Source of the DNA: Mycobacterium spongiae | Lineage (GTDB): Bacteria > Actinomycetota > Actinomycetes > Mycobacteriales > Mycobacteriaceae | Direction: 5' to 3' | DNA: 64,000 nucleotides | Assembly (NCBI RefSeq): GCF_018278905.1 | Contig: NZ_CP046600.1 | Span: forward strand, 4,898,001 to 4,962,000 | Shown here: in pieces, positions 17,003 through 27,857 of the stretch | Numbering within the stretch: the first letter of the stretch is position 1 | How the letters are laid out: each line of letters begins with the position of its first letter | Program-made: the position numbers and the translations under genes | The notes under the pieces: generated by a model | Databases searched by the model: none | What the model was told of the DNA's origin: nothing | What the model saw: the letters and a program-made list of their open reading frames with translations, nothing else

Positions 17003-17536
17003 TCAGCGTAATGAGCCTGTTCCACGACGCCAGCGTCGCTGAACGGTCAGCGCGGCCGCCGCACCGGCCTCGTTGATGGCCAGGTGTACCAGCATCGGTG
17101 CGGCCAGGCTGGCGGAACGGATGGCCAGCGCACCGAACAGCCAACCCGCGACGCCGGTGGCCAGCACAGCCACCACCGGTGGTTCGCCCGTGGAGCGTGC
17201 GTCGGCGACGTGGGAGAGGCCGAACGCGCCGGCCTGGAGCAGCTGCCCGCCAACCGGACCGAAGGCCCGGGTTCCGGCGGTGGCCAACGCTCCGCGAAAT
17301 GCGGCCTCTTCGGCCCACACGGTGCCCAGCGGTATGTGCAGTCCCAGCCAGGACGACACCGACGCGGGCAGCTCGCGCGCGGACATCGACAGCCGCACCA
17401 CCGGCACCGGTGTCGTTGCCGCAATCGCCGTCGCCGCCACCGCTCCCGCCGCCGAGCCCAGGCGCAAGCCCGCCCACAACCGTGGTGGCCGCAGACCCAG
17501 CGGCGCGCGCGTAATCAGGACCAGCACGCCAGCCAC
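17003..17536 (-). CDS. CPBP-family intramembrane metalloprotease (Rv0804-like)
   Basis: A membrane protein with the CPBP/CAAX-protease motifs: WAEEAAFRG (EExxxR), AFGLSHVAD (FxxxH-like) and HLAINEAG (HxxxN). Such proteins cleave within membranes or confer bacteriocin-type immunity; the target is unknown. The listed GTG at 17536 is the first canonical start, giving 177 residues. In the same frame, coding-quality sequence (IQAVGLAAGLVGWSF, hydrophobic) extends upstream to about 17638, touching the purL stop codon, and the whole would be about 210 residues, near the length I recall for Rv0804. A CTG or other rare start upstream is therefore possible. It follows purL on the same strand and is probably co-transcribed. 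Confidence 0.72.
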   Translation of the reverse strand: MAGVLVLITRAPLGLRPPRLWAGLRLGSAAGAVAATAIAATTPVPVVRLSMSARELPASVSSWLGLHIPLGTVWAEEAAFRGALATAGTRAFGPVGGQLLQAGAFGLSHVADARSTGEPPVVAVLATGVAGWLFGALAIRSASLAAPMLVHLAINEAGAAAALTVQRRWRRGTGSLR

Positions 17537-17634
17537 GCCGGCCTGCAGCGGTGCCCGCCACGGCGCGGGCAGCCGGGGGCTGGCGAAGCTCCAGCCGACC
17601 AGGCCGGCGGCCAGCCCTACCGCCTGAATCCGGC

Positions 17635-19947
<2,313 letters not shown>

Positions 19948-19967
19948 CTAGGTCCACCCGTCGTTGA

Positions 19968-21013
<1,046 letters not shown>

Positions 21014-21041
21014 AGCCACAAACGCTATGCCTCGGGAAAGC

Positions 21042-22328
21042 TCACCCGCAAAGAAACGCGTGCAGTGCTGCCGAATAGGCGGCCACGTCGTGAGCTCCCA
21101 TCAGTTCCCGCGCCGAGTGCATCGCCAATTGGGGGGCACCGACGTCGACTGTCGGAATTCCCGTGCGCGCGGACGCCATCGGCCCGATCGTCGACCCGCA
21201 CGGCAGATCAGCCCGGTGTTCGTACCGCTGCAACGAAACCCCGGCCTGCCGGCAGGCCAGCTCGAACGCGGCCGCGGTGCGTCCGTCGGTGGCATACCGC
21301 AGATTCGGGTGCACCTTCAGCACCGGTCCCGCGTTGACCTCGATCCGATGGCCGGGCTCGTGCCGATCCGGGTAGTTGGGGTGGGTGGCATGTGCCATGT
21401 CGGCGGAGGCCAGCAGCGACACAGGCAGGCGCCGCAGGTGGTCCTCCCGGCCCGCGCCCGCGGCGAGGGTGATGCGTTCCAGCACCGTGGTCAGCAGGTT
21501 CGACTGCGCGCCGTGATCCGACGTCGAGCCGACCTCCTCGTGGTCGAAGAGCGCCAGCACCGGCACGGCCTGACCAGCGCCGGGCTCGGCCGCCAGCAGC
21601 GCCTCCATCCCGGCATAGCAGCTGGCCAGGTTGTCCAACCGGGGAGCACTCAGCAGACTCGCGTCCGCCCCAATCACCGCCGACGGAGTCAGATCATGGG
21701 TCATGAGATCGGCCGCCAGCACGTCGGCCGCCGCCACGTCGGCGCGCTGGGCCACATAGGCAAGGAAGGAACCGGCTTGGTCGCCGCTACCCCACACCGC
21801 GTTGACGTGTTGTTGCGGGTCCAGCGTGAGGGACTTGCGGTCCTCGGCGAGATGGATGGCCAGCTGCGGAACCCGCAGGATCGGATCATCGATCCGGACC
21901 AGCCGGTGGGAGACCGCAGTGCCATCCGCGCCGTCGCGCACCGACAATCGTCCGCTGATGCCGAGGTCACGGTCCAGCCACGAGTTCAGCCACGCGCCCC
22001 CGTAGGGCTGCAGCGCCACCACCCGCCAACCGGCGACCAGCCGGTCCGGGTGCTGTTTGACCCGCAAGTTCGGGCTATCGGTGTGCGCGCCAACGATCCG
22101 GAACGGGGCGTGCGGGTTTGGCGCCCCCTGATGGTCCCCGCCGCGCCACGCTACGAGGGAGCCGGCGCGGACGGTGAAATATCGACCCGGTCGGTCCGGC
22201 CAGCGGTCGGCTTCGCGCAGCTCGGTGTACCCGACGTCGAGGAGCCGCTGCGCGACCGTGGCGCAGGCGTGGAACGGAGACGGAGAAGCGTCGATGAAGT
22301 CGCATAGACCTGCGGCGCCCGCCGACAT
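21042..22328 (-). CDS. pepC: M18 family aminopeptidase
   Basis: A 428-residue M18 metallo-aminopeptidase that removes N-terminal residues from peptides in the cytosol. Conserved zinc-site segments are [16 protein letters not shown] (His-Asp), [16 protein letters not shown] (catalytic Glu-Glu), [12 protein letters not shown] and MHSARELMG. The start [20 protein letters not shown] at 22328 aligns in length with the known mycobacterial N-terminus; the frame stays open to an upstream start at 22373, adding 15 residues. It is divergent from dyp, with 85 bp between the starts, and upstream of the VOC gene. Confidence 0.93.
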   Translation of the reverse strand: MSAGAAGLCDFIDASPSPFHACATVAQRLLDVGYTELREADRWPDRPGRYFTVRAGSLVAWRGGDHQGAPNPHAPFRIVGAHTDSPNLRVKQHPDRLVAGWRVVALQPYGGAWLNSWLDRDLGISGRLSVRDGADGTAVSHRLVRIDDPILRVPQLAIHLAEDRKSLTLDPQQHVNAVWGSGDQAGSFLAYVAQRADVAAADVLAADLMTHDLTPSAVIGADASLLSAPRLDNLASCYAGMEALLAAEPGAGQAVPVLALFDHEEVGSTSDHGAQSNLLTTVLERITLAAGAGREDHLRRLPVSLLASADMAHATHPNYPDRHEPGHRIEVNAGPVLKVHPNLRYATDGRTAAAFELACRQAGVSLQRYEHRADLPCGSTIGPMASARTGIPTVDVGAPQLAMHSARELMGAHDVAAYSAALHAFLCG

Positions 22329-22413
22329 GCTGGTTTCGCGTTGCTGCTGCCCGCCGGACATGGTCACCATCATGGCTGCCGGCGCCGCCGCGACTACCGC
22401 TAGGGTCAGCTGC

Positions 22414-23433
22414 GTGCCTGAAATTCAGCCGCAACCCGTTCTCGCGCCGTTGACATCGGCCGCGATCTTCCTCGTGGCCACGATCGACGGCGGTGGCGAA
22501 GCCACGGTGCACGATGCGCTACCGGATCTTTCGGGCCTGGTGCGCGCAATCGGTTTCCGTGACCCAAGCAAGAGGTTGTCGTTGGTTGCCTCGATTGGTT
22601 CCGAGGCCTGGGACCGGCTGTTTTCGGGTCCGCGGCCCGCGGAGCTGCATCCGTTCGCCGAACTCAAAGGCCCCCGCCACACCGCACCCGCCACTCCCGG
22701 GGACCTGTTGTTCCACATTCGGGCCGAGGCGCTCGACGTGTGCTTCGAGCTCGCCGGACGCATCCTCAAATCAATGGCGGGCGCGGTCACGGTCGTCGAC
22801 GAAGTGCACGGCTTCCAGTTCTTCGACAATCGCGATCTGCTCGGGTTCGTCGACGGTACCGAAAACCCAACCGGACCAACCGCTGTCGATGCCGTCACGA
22901 TCAGCGCGGAGGATCCAGACTTCGCGGGTTCCTGCTACGTGCACGTGCAGAAGTACCTGCACGACATGGCGTCATGGGATTCGCTGTCGGCCACTGAGCA
23001 AGAACGCGTTATCGGCCGCACCAAGCTCGAGGACATCGAACTCTCCGACGGCGTGAAACCCTCCAACTCGCACGTCGCGCTCAATGTCATCACCGACGCC
23101 GACGGCACCGAACGTAAGATCATCCGGCGCAACATGCCGTTCGGCACCGTCGGCACGGACGAATACGGCACGTACTTCATTGGCTATTCGCGCTCGCCCG
23201 AAGTCACCGAGCACATGTTGCGCAACATGTTCCTGGGCGATCCGCCGGGCAACACCGATCGGATTCTGGACTTCTCGACCGCAAAGACCGGCGGACTGTT
23301 CTTTTGCCCCACGATCGACTTCCTCGACGCTCCCCCGCCGCTGCCCCAAGCCCAGGCCTCAGCTCCCACAGCGGCACCCACCACCGACGACGGATCACTC
23401 TCGATCGGCAGCCTGAAAGGAACCTCCCGATGA
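22414..23433 (+). CDS. dyp: DyP-type heme peroxidase, encapsulin cargo
   Basis: A 339-residue dye-decolorizing peroxidase starting with GTG at 22414 ([19 protein letters not shown]). The DyP signature GFVDGTENP occupies residues 144-152, with the catalytic Asp at 147, and the heme-ligand His region follows in the C-terminal half ([11 protein letters not shown]). The extreme C-terminus [11 protein letters not shown] after a Pro/Ala-rich linker matches the encapsulation signal that docks DyP inside encapsulin shells. The stop overlaps the encapsulin ATG by four bases, so cargo and shell are translationally coupled. It is the counterpart of Rv0799c. Expected role: peroxide-dependent oxidation inside a protein nanocompartment. 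Confidence 0.97.
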   Translation: MPEIQPQPVLAPLTSAAIFLVATIDGGGEATVHDALPDLSGLVRAIGFRDPSKRLSLVASIGSEAWDRLFSGPRPAELHPFAELKGPRHTAPATPGDLLFHIRAEALDVCFELAGRILKSMAGAVTVVDEVHGFQFFDNRDLLGFVDGTENPTGPTAVDAVTISAEDPDFAGSCYVHVQKYLHDMASWDSLSATEQERVIGRTKLEDIELSDGVKPSNSHVALNVITDADGTERKIIRRNMPFGTVGTDEYGTYFIGYSRSPEVTEHMLRNMFLGDPPGNTDRILDFSTAKTGGLFFCPTIDFLDAPPPLPQAQASAPTAAPTTDDGSLSIGSLKGTSR

Positions 23434-24227
23434 ACAATCTCTACCGTGATTTAGCACCGGTCACCGAAGCCGCTTGGGCCGAAATCGAATTGGAGGCTAC
23501 CCGGACATTCAAGCGTCACATCGCCGGGCGCCGAGTGGTCGACGTCAGCGATCCCAACGGCCCGGTCACCGCGGCGGTCAGCACTGGCCGGCTGATCGAC
23601 GTCACGGCACCGACCGACGGGGTAGTTGCCCACCTTCGGGCGAGCAAACCCCTTGTCCGGCTGCGAGTTCCGTTTACCCTGTCGCGTTCCGAGATCGACG
23701 ACGTCGAGCGCGGATCCAACGACTCCGATTGGGACCCGGTCAAAGCGGCCGCCAAGAAGCTGGCGTTCGTCGAGGACCGAACGATCTTCGAAGGCTACGC
23801 CGCGGCGTCTATTGAGGGCATTCGTAGCGCCAGCTCAAACCCGCCGCTGACGCTGCCGGAGGACCCCCGTGACATTCCCGACGTGATCTCGCAAGCGCTG
23901 TCCGAGCTGCGGCTGGCCGGTGTCGACGGTCCGTACTCGGTGCTGCTGTGTGCCGAGGTGTACACGAAGGTCAGCGAGACATCCGACCACGGATATCCCA
24001 TCCGCGAGCACCTGAACCGCCTGGTCGACGGAGACATCATCTGGGCACCCGCCATCGACGGCGCATTCGTGCTGACCACCCGCGGCGGCGACTTCGACCT
24101 GCACCTGGGCACCGACGTCTCGATCGGATACACCAGCCATGACGCCGACACCGTAGCGCTCTACCTGCAGGAAACGCTGACCTTCCTGTGCTACACCGCC
24201 GAGGCGTCGGTCGCGCTCAGCCCGTAG
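23430..24227 (+). CDS. cfp29: Encapsulin nanocompartment shell protein (Cfp29)
   Basis: A 265-residue linocin/HK97-fold shell protein. It begins [20 protein letters not shown] and shows the family blocks TFKRHIAGRRVVDVSDPNGP, KKLAFVEDRTIFEGYAAA, GPYSVLLCAEVYTKVSE, GYPIREHLNRLVDGDIIWAP and DVSIGYTSHDADTVALYLQE. Sixty copies are expected to form a T=1 shell that packages the DyP enzyme encoded just upstream. The protein is the Cfp29 antigen (Rv0798c) of M. tuberculosis. The start is fixed by the ATGA overlap with dyp. The end overlaps the convergent DUF4345-like gene by 11 bases. Confidence 0.97.
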   Translation: MNNLYRDLAPVTEAAWAEIELEATRTFKRHIAGRRVVDVSDPNGPVTAAVSTGRLIDVTAPTDGVVAHLRASKPLVRLRVPFTLSRSEIDDVERGSNDSDWDPVKAAAKKLAFVEDRTIFEGYAAASIEGIRSASSNPPLTLPEDPRDIPDVISQALSELRLAGVDGPYSVLLCAEVYTKVSETSDHGYPIREHLNRLVDGDIIWAPAIDGAFVLTTRGGDFDLHLGTDVSIGYTSHDADTVALYLQETLTFLCYTAEASVALSP

Positions 24228-24594
24228 CTGCCACTGCGAAAAGCGCTGCCGCCGCGGCGCTCTCGACCAGCAAGTAGAACCAGTTGGGGTAGAACGCGGT
24301 CCGGGTATCCACCACCGCGGATACCAGGCGCCCAAACGCCATTCCGGCTATCGCCGCCCCAACGGCGATCAGAATGCCGCACCGCACATCCCCGGAATGC
24401 ACCGCCGCGAACCCCAGCACAGCGGCGATCGCGAGACCGAACCCGCCATACACGGCCCGGACCTCCGACCGCGACTCGGCCCCGCCGAGCGTGATGTTGA
24501 ATGGCCGCACCAGCGCGGCCGGCGCGGCCAGTCCGTACACGCCCATGCCCACAAAGAACACCGCGATCATCCAGACCACCACCGTGCCGACCAT
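24217..24594 (-). CDS. DUF4345-like small integral membrane protein
   Basis: A 125-residue protein with four hydrophobic segments (VVVWMIAVFFVGMGVYGLAA, AVYGGFGLAIAAVLGFAAV, CGILIAVGAAIAGMAFGRLV and the C-terminal WFYLLVESAAAAALFAVAA). The middle phrase SEVRAVYGGFGLA is typical of DUF4345-type proteins, whose function is unknown. The start at 24594 gives a short cytoplasmic N-terminus before the first helix. It is convergent with encapsulin and borders the duplicated region that starts at about 24618, suggesting it marks the left edge of the rearranged block. Confidence 0.8.
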   Translation of the reverse strand: MVGTVVVWMIAVFFVGMGVYGLAAPAALVRPFNITLGGAESRSEVRAVYGGFGLAIAAVLGFAAVHSGDVRCGILIAVGAAIAGMAFGRLVSAVVDTRTAFYPNWFYLLVESAAAAALFAVAATG

Positions 24595-24617
24595 GCTTGA
24601 CAGAGTAGTCCCCAGCG

Positions 24618-24838
24618 GGCGGCCCGCGCCGACACCGCCACGTGCTCAGGCTGGTCACTGTGCGTCGGCGCGACCTCGGATGGGTTCCACCCCGAACACA
24701 CACTCGCGGAAGTCGTTATCGCACGCAGCAGCCAGGAGGCCATCGTGGTCAACCTGCCGGAGCCCTATCCCCTATAGATCGCGGCCAACGACGATGCACG
24801 TGCACCACCACAGGCGGGGCATGCTTCGAGGAACGGGA
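24618..24838 (+). pseudogene. Deletion remnant of the cupin gene (second copy of the 26039-26670 segment)
   Basis: This stretch matches the region around the intact cupin gene at 26134-26601 almost base for base, but with two internal deletions. Shared blocks include GGCTGGTCACT upstream, CTCGGATGGGTTCCACCCCG (the fifth cupin codon onward), ATCGTGGTCAACCTGCCGGAG and CCCTATAGATCGCGGCCA around the stop. About 44 bp carrying the start and ribosome site, and about 350 bp of the body, are missing. Flanking homology begins at the same GGCGGCCCGCG boundary in both copies. It is the decayed first unit of a duplication. Confidence 0.85.
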
Positions 24839-24854
24839 TGGCATCATCCCTGTC

Positions 24855-25487
24855 ATGACAGGTCCGGCGGATTCCTCCGAAACTCTCGCCGCACAGTGGG
24901 ACCAGCGCTACACCGAAGTGATGCCGAAAGTTCCCAGCATCGACCCCAATGCCGTTTTGATCGACGAGGCAAGCGATCTGGAACCGGGCAAGGCGCTCGA
25001 TATCGGTTGCGGCATAGGCGCTGAAGCAATCTGGCTTGCCGCTCACGGCTGGGACGTGACGGCGCTCGACGTATCGCACGTCGCACTCGACCGTGCCGCA
25101 CGAGAAGGCCGACGCGCCGCAGTCCAGGTGAACTGGGTGCACGCGCGACTGCAGGACGCTCGGCTGCCCGTCGGCGGCTTCACTCTGGTCACCGCGTTCT
25201 ACCCGGCCCTGCGTCATTCGCCGCAGAACCACGCCGGCAAGGCCCTTCTGGGGTCGGTCGCCGCCGGAGGAACGCTCCTCGTGGTGCACCATGCCGACGT
25301 CGACGTGGAGGCGGCGAAGTCGTACGGTTTTGACCCCGCTGACTACCTCAGCCATGACGACGTTGCGGCAATGCTGGGTGACGGGTGGGCCGTACGCGTC
25401 GACCGTCGACGGCCCCGCGATACGCCGGCCGGCGCCGAACTTCAGCACACGCACGACGACGTCTTGGTCGCCCGACGTCTTCGTTGA
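24855..25487 (+). CDS. Class I SAM-dependent methyltransferase
   Basis: A 210-residue methyltransferase. After a Trp-containing N-terminal segment (LAAQWDQRYTE) comes the SAM-binding motif I KALDIGCGIGAEAIWLAAHGW near residues 50-70. Then come the acidic end of strand beta-2 (VTALDVSHVALDRA), VNWVHARLQD and VTAFYPALRH at the acceptor side. It resembles the small tellurite/thiopurine-type or unassigned methyltransferases of actinobacteria; the substrate is unknown. The ATG at 24855 lies just downstream of the cupin remnant. It is followed convergently by the monooxygenase gene with a gap of 24 bp. It is absent from this place in M. tuberculosis as far as I recall. Confidence 0.86.
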   Translation: MTGPADSSETLAAQWDQRYTEVMPKVPSIDPNAVLIDEASDLEPGKALDIGCGIGAEAIWLAAHGWDVTALDVSHVALDRAAREGRRAAVQVNWVHARLQDARLPVGGFTLVTAFYPALRHSPQNHAGKALLGSVAAGGTLLVVHHADVDVEAAKSYGFDPADYLSHDDVAAMLGDGWAVRVDRRRPRDTPAGAELQHTHDDVLVARRLR

Positions 25488-25511
25488 CCGACGTAGCCGC
25501 CCAGGCGCCGT

Positions 25512-25829
25512 CTAGACGGAAGCCTCGTTGAGCGGGGCGAGCACCGTCACGTCGACCGGCCAGGTCAGCAAGCCGGCCAACCGTTCCCGGTAGGTCCGGT
25601 AGTGCGCCGAGTCGAGGTGTTCGTCGAGCGCGGCGCGGCTGGAGTATCGCTCAAGCAGCACTAGTTCGCCGCTGTCGGGGTCTTCATAGAGGTCGTAGGC
25701 ACGGCACCCCGCTTCGGCCCGGGTTGAGGTGGTCATGCCCTCCAACAGATTCCGGACGGCGTCCCAGGATGCGGGACGGGGCATGAATCGGGCAATGACT
25801 GCGATCGAGGACGACAGCGAGGACGACAT
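25512..25829 (-). CDS. Antibiotic-biosynthesis monooxygenase (ABM) family protein (Rv0793-like)
   Basis: A 105-residue small ferredoxin-like fold monooxygenase: IAVIARFMPRPASWDAVRNL, then GCRAYDLYEDPDSGELVLLERY and AHYRTYRERLAGLL. It strongly resembles Rv0793, a cofactor-independent, quinone-oxidising ABM-type protein. The N-terminus MSSSLSSSIAVI is encoded by a short GAGGACGAC-type repeat that is amplified in the duplicated copy at 27742-27773. The gene is divergent from the gntR start region, sharing the promoter that contains the 36-bp palindrome, so the GntR protein probably controls it. Confidence 0.9.
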   Translation of the reverse strand: MSSSLSSSIAVIARFMPRPASWDAVRNLLEGMTTSTRAEAGCRAYDLYEDPDSGELVLLERYSSRAALDEHLDSAHYRTYRERLAGLLTWPVDVTVLAPLNEASV

Positions 25830-25873
25830 GGTGGACCTTTCTCCGCGACGGTGAGACCGCCGACGTTGACGAT

Positions 25874-25909
25874 CTTGTCATAAGACGTTTTAATACGTTA
25901 TATGACAAG
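25874..25909. promoter_or_regulatory. 36-bp palindromic operator, copy 1
   Basis: The outer arms CTTGTCATA and TATGACAAG are a perfect 9-bp inverted repeat, and the interior adds two ACGT cores six bases apart. The right arm covers the ATG of the truncated gntR copy at 25902, and the left arm lies 45 bp upstream of the Rv0793-like start. The same 36 bp recur without change at 27822-27857. A palindrome placed on the start codon of a GntR gene is what an autoregulatory operator would look like. Confidence 0.7.
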
Positions 25910-26069
25910 GTTCAAGTTCGGCCTGGATGCGGCCGATCTGCGCAGATCGCGCGGTAGCGTGCCCGCGGGCACCCAGCTCGCCGAGGCACTGAAGGCAGAG
26001 ATCATCCGGCAGCGGGTGCCGCGGGGCGCGCGCATGCGGCGGCCCGCGGCGACGGCGGCACGTGCTTAG
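25902..26069 (+). pseudogene. Truncated 5' copy of the gntR regulator gene
   Basis: The first 45 or so codons (MTRFKFGLDAADLRRSRGSV onward to QRVPRG) are nearly identical to the intact gntR at 27850. The reading frame then runs into unrelated sequence ([13 protein letters not shown]) and stops at 26069, giving 55 residues. The break falls in the DNA-binding domain just before the recognition helix, so the product cannot bind DNA normally. The break point coincides with the start of the cupin-associated repeat at about 26039, marking the junction of a tandem duplication. Confidence 0.85.
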
Positions 26070-26133
26070 GCTGGTCACTATGGATCGGCGCGACGGCTCC
26101 AGCGTGGCCGGCAGCGGACGGAAGGAGGACACT

Positions 26134-26601
26134 ATGGGCACCTCGGATGGGTTCCACCCCGATCTCGCAGCTGACTTCGACGAAACGGCCAGGGAATTGA
26201 CCCGCAGCCGGGTACATCACGTCAAAGCGGCCGACATCAGCTCCGACACCGCACAATCGGAAGGAATGCGGCGCTTCGCCGCACTAACCGGACGTTCGGT
26301 CGGTTCGCAGAAGCTGTGGATGGGCGAGACCGCGGTCTCCCCGAACACCTTGTCAGCCAACCACCATCACGGCGAGTCAGAGACCGCAATCTATGTGCGC
26401 AGCGGGCATCCGGAGTTCGTCTTCCATGACGGCGTGGCCGAGGTGCGCATCTCCGCCGCCCCCGGCGACTACATCTTCGTCCCGCCGTATCTGCCGCACC
26501 GTGAAGAAAACCCCGATCCGCACACACCTGCGGAGGTCGTCATCGCACGCAGCACCCAGGAGGCCATCGTGGTCAACCTGCCGGAGCTCTATCCCCTATA
26601 G
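26134..26601 (+). CDS. Cupin-domain protein
   Basis: A 155-residue single-domain cupin. The metal-site region ANHHHGESETAIYVRSGHPEF (residues about 74-95) carries the His/His/Glu ligands. The second motif is PGDYIFVPPYLPHREENPD, with its final His. The ATG at 26134 is preceded by GGAAGGAGG at ideal spacing; an upstream start would place the ribosome site inside the gene. Small proteins of this type are often isomerases, dioxygenases or storage-like proteins; the reaction is unknown. It lies in the duplicated block, with a deleted second copy at 24618-24838. Confidence 0.88.
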   Translation: MGTSDGFHPDLAADFDETARELTRSRVHHVKAADISSDTAQSEGMRRFAALTGRSVGSQKLWMGETAVSPNTLSANHHHGESETAIYVRSGHPEFVFHDGVAEVRISAAPGDYIFVPPYLPHREENPDPHTPAEVVIARSTQEAIVVNLPELYPL

Positions 26602-26806
26602 ATCGCGGCCAGGGACGATGCACGTGCGCTACCACGGGCGGGGCATGCTTCGACGAGCGGCGTGGCCCTGCGCCTAAGGCTCTGCCCGTTCACAGAGTGC
26701 CGGCGCGCTGGCCAGCAAGTCTGGACTCGGGAATCGCGGCCCCAGCACATCCGCGGCGGACAGCCGCGCGTCGACGCCGCCCCCGTCAGTGTCGCGGACA
26801 CTGTTG

Positions 26807-26940
26807 GGACATAAACAGACATATGGCCTAAAAATACCTATACGGACACATAAAGACATATGTCCTATAAAGACCCCTGCGGACATATAAAGACATATGT
26901 CCTACATGCACCTATAACGACATAAAAGGACATAACAAGC
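26807..26940. repeat. 37-bp tandem repeat array with palindromic cores
   Basis: Three full 37-bp units (26807-26843, 26844-26880, 26881-26917) and a partial fourth follow without spacers. Each unit has the form GGACATA-N-ATATGTCC; in unit 3 the 8-bp arms GGACATAT and ATATGTCC are perfect inverted repeats around six bases, and units 2 and 3 share the palindrome GACATATGTC (26855-26864, 26892-26901). The array is strongly AT-rich against a background of about 65% GC. It lies between the cupin stop and the polyketide-synthase remnant, whose reading frame opens about 140 bp later. It could be an operator array or the remains of a mobile-element end. The remaining bases between the cupin stop and the array show nothing coding. 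Confidence 0.75.
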
Positions 26941-27078
26941 CCGGACCTCCCCGCCGAAGTAAAGCCTCTCGGTTTTGTTGGAGCAATATCGGGGGTCGAC
27001 GCTCTCAACGGATGAAGAATTGCAGTGCAATGTATTACCTTGCGAACCACCCAATCTGTTCGAAAGGCGTCGATGCCC

Positions 27079-27740
27079 ATGTCCGATGTGGCTGTTGCGG
27101 GAATGTCGTGCCGCTTCCCCAGGGCGGCCGGGCCCGCCGGTTTGTGGACCCTTCTAGGCGACGGCGTCGATGCCGTCGGCCCCATGCCTGCCAGCCGATT
27201 GCCCGGCAACCACCAGCCGTTACGGCCACCGGGCGCGGCCGACGACAGCCAAGCCCACGGCGATGCCGGGTATCTGGACGATATTTCTGAGTTTAATGCT
27301 TCCTTTTTCAACATCTCGCCCCGCGAAGCCAAACTTACCGATCCACGGCAGCGGCTGGCCCGGGAACTCGCCTGGGAGCTATTTCACGGTGCCCATATAA
27401 TTCCGGCCGTTGCGAGTGAGCGTCGTATCGGCGTCTTCATCGGCGCAATGAACGATAGCTATGGATTACCCCTTCAGCGTGACCTCGACAATCTCCGTGA
27501 ACGTCATCGCTTCACGGGAGTAGCTCGATCAATAATTGCTAACCGCGTGTCCCGGTTCATGAATTTCGGCGGGAGCTTGGTCTGGCCTATGTGGGGTGGT
27601 CGTTGGTTTCTCGGTCAGAACTTGGTTATCGCGGTGTGGTGGTGGGTCAGACGCGTGAGGAGTTGAGGAGTTGTTGGCAGGGATAGCTGATGCGGCCGCG
27701 GGCCGTGTTGGCGTTAGTTCGGGGACAGCAAGGACGACAG
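27079..27740 (+). pseudogene. Polyketide synthase remnant: N-terminal ketosynthase joined to a linker fragment
   Basis: From MSDVAVAGMSCRFPRAAG to about 27565 the sequence is the start of a type I ketosynthase: SEFNASFFNISPREAKLTDP, QRLARELAWELF, IGVFIGAMNDSYG and IIANRVSRFMNF. It breaks off before the catalytic Cys motif. After the break, in a shifted frame, it reads like the segment between ketosynthase and acyltransferase (GYRGVVVGQTREELRS, then ADAAAGRVGVSSGTAR in yet another frame). So a large internal deletion plus frameshifts removed the core of a module. It replaces the methyltransferase and monooxygenase body in the second unit of the duplication. Confidence 0.78.
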
Positions 27741-27741
27741 T

Positions 27742-27773
27742 GAGGACGACAGTGAGGACGACAGTGAGGACGA
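27742..27773 (+). repeat. 12-bp GAGGACGACAGT microsatellite at the duplicated Rv0793-like 5' end
   Basis: The 12-mer GAGGACGACAGT occurs about three times in tandem here, plus degenerate copies on either side, ending at the relic start codon (complement of 27774-27776) of a second Rv0793-like gene. Read on the minus strand it encodes repeated Ser-Ser-Leu-Ser. The intact gene at 25829 has a shorter version of the same run. The relic frame continues only MSSSLSSSLSSSLSSLLSPN before a stop, so only the first codons of the gene survive. Confidence 0.75.
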
Positions 27774-27821
27774 CATGGTGAACCTTTCTCCGCGACGGCA
27801 AGACGGCCGACGTTTGACGAA

Positions 27822-27857
27822 CTTGTCATAAGACGTTTTAATACGTTATATGACAAG
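27822..27857. promoter_or_regulatory. 36-bp palindromic operator, copy 2, at the start of gntR
   Basis: Same sequence as at 25874-25909: outer arms CTTGTCATA and TATGACAAG with two ACGT cores between. The right arm overlaps the ATG of the intact gntR at 27850. Occupation by a GntR dimer would block initiation of the gntR-LLM-transglutaminase operon, consistent with autoregulation. No separate ribosome site is visible upstream of the ATG, so the transcript may be leaderless or start inside the palindrome. Confidence 0.75.

Noticed and set aside
26807..26940. Possible CRISPR array from regularly repeated 37-bp units
   Set aside because: The units are contiguous without variable spacers and no cas gene is in the window.
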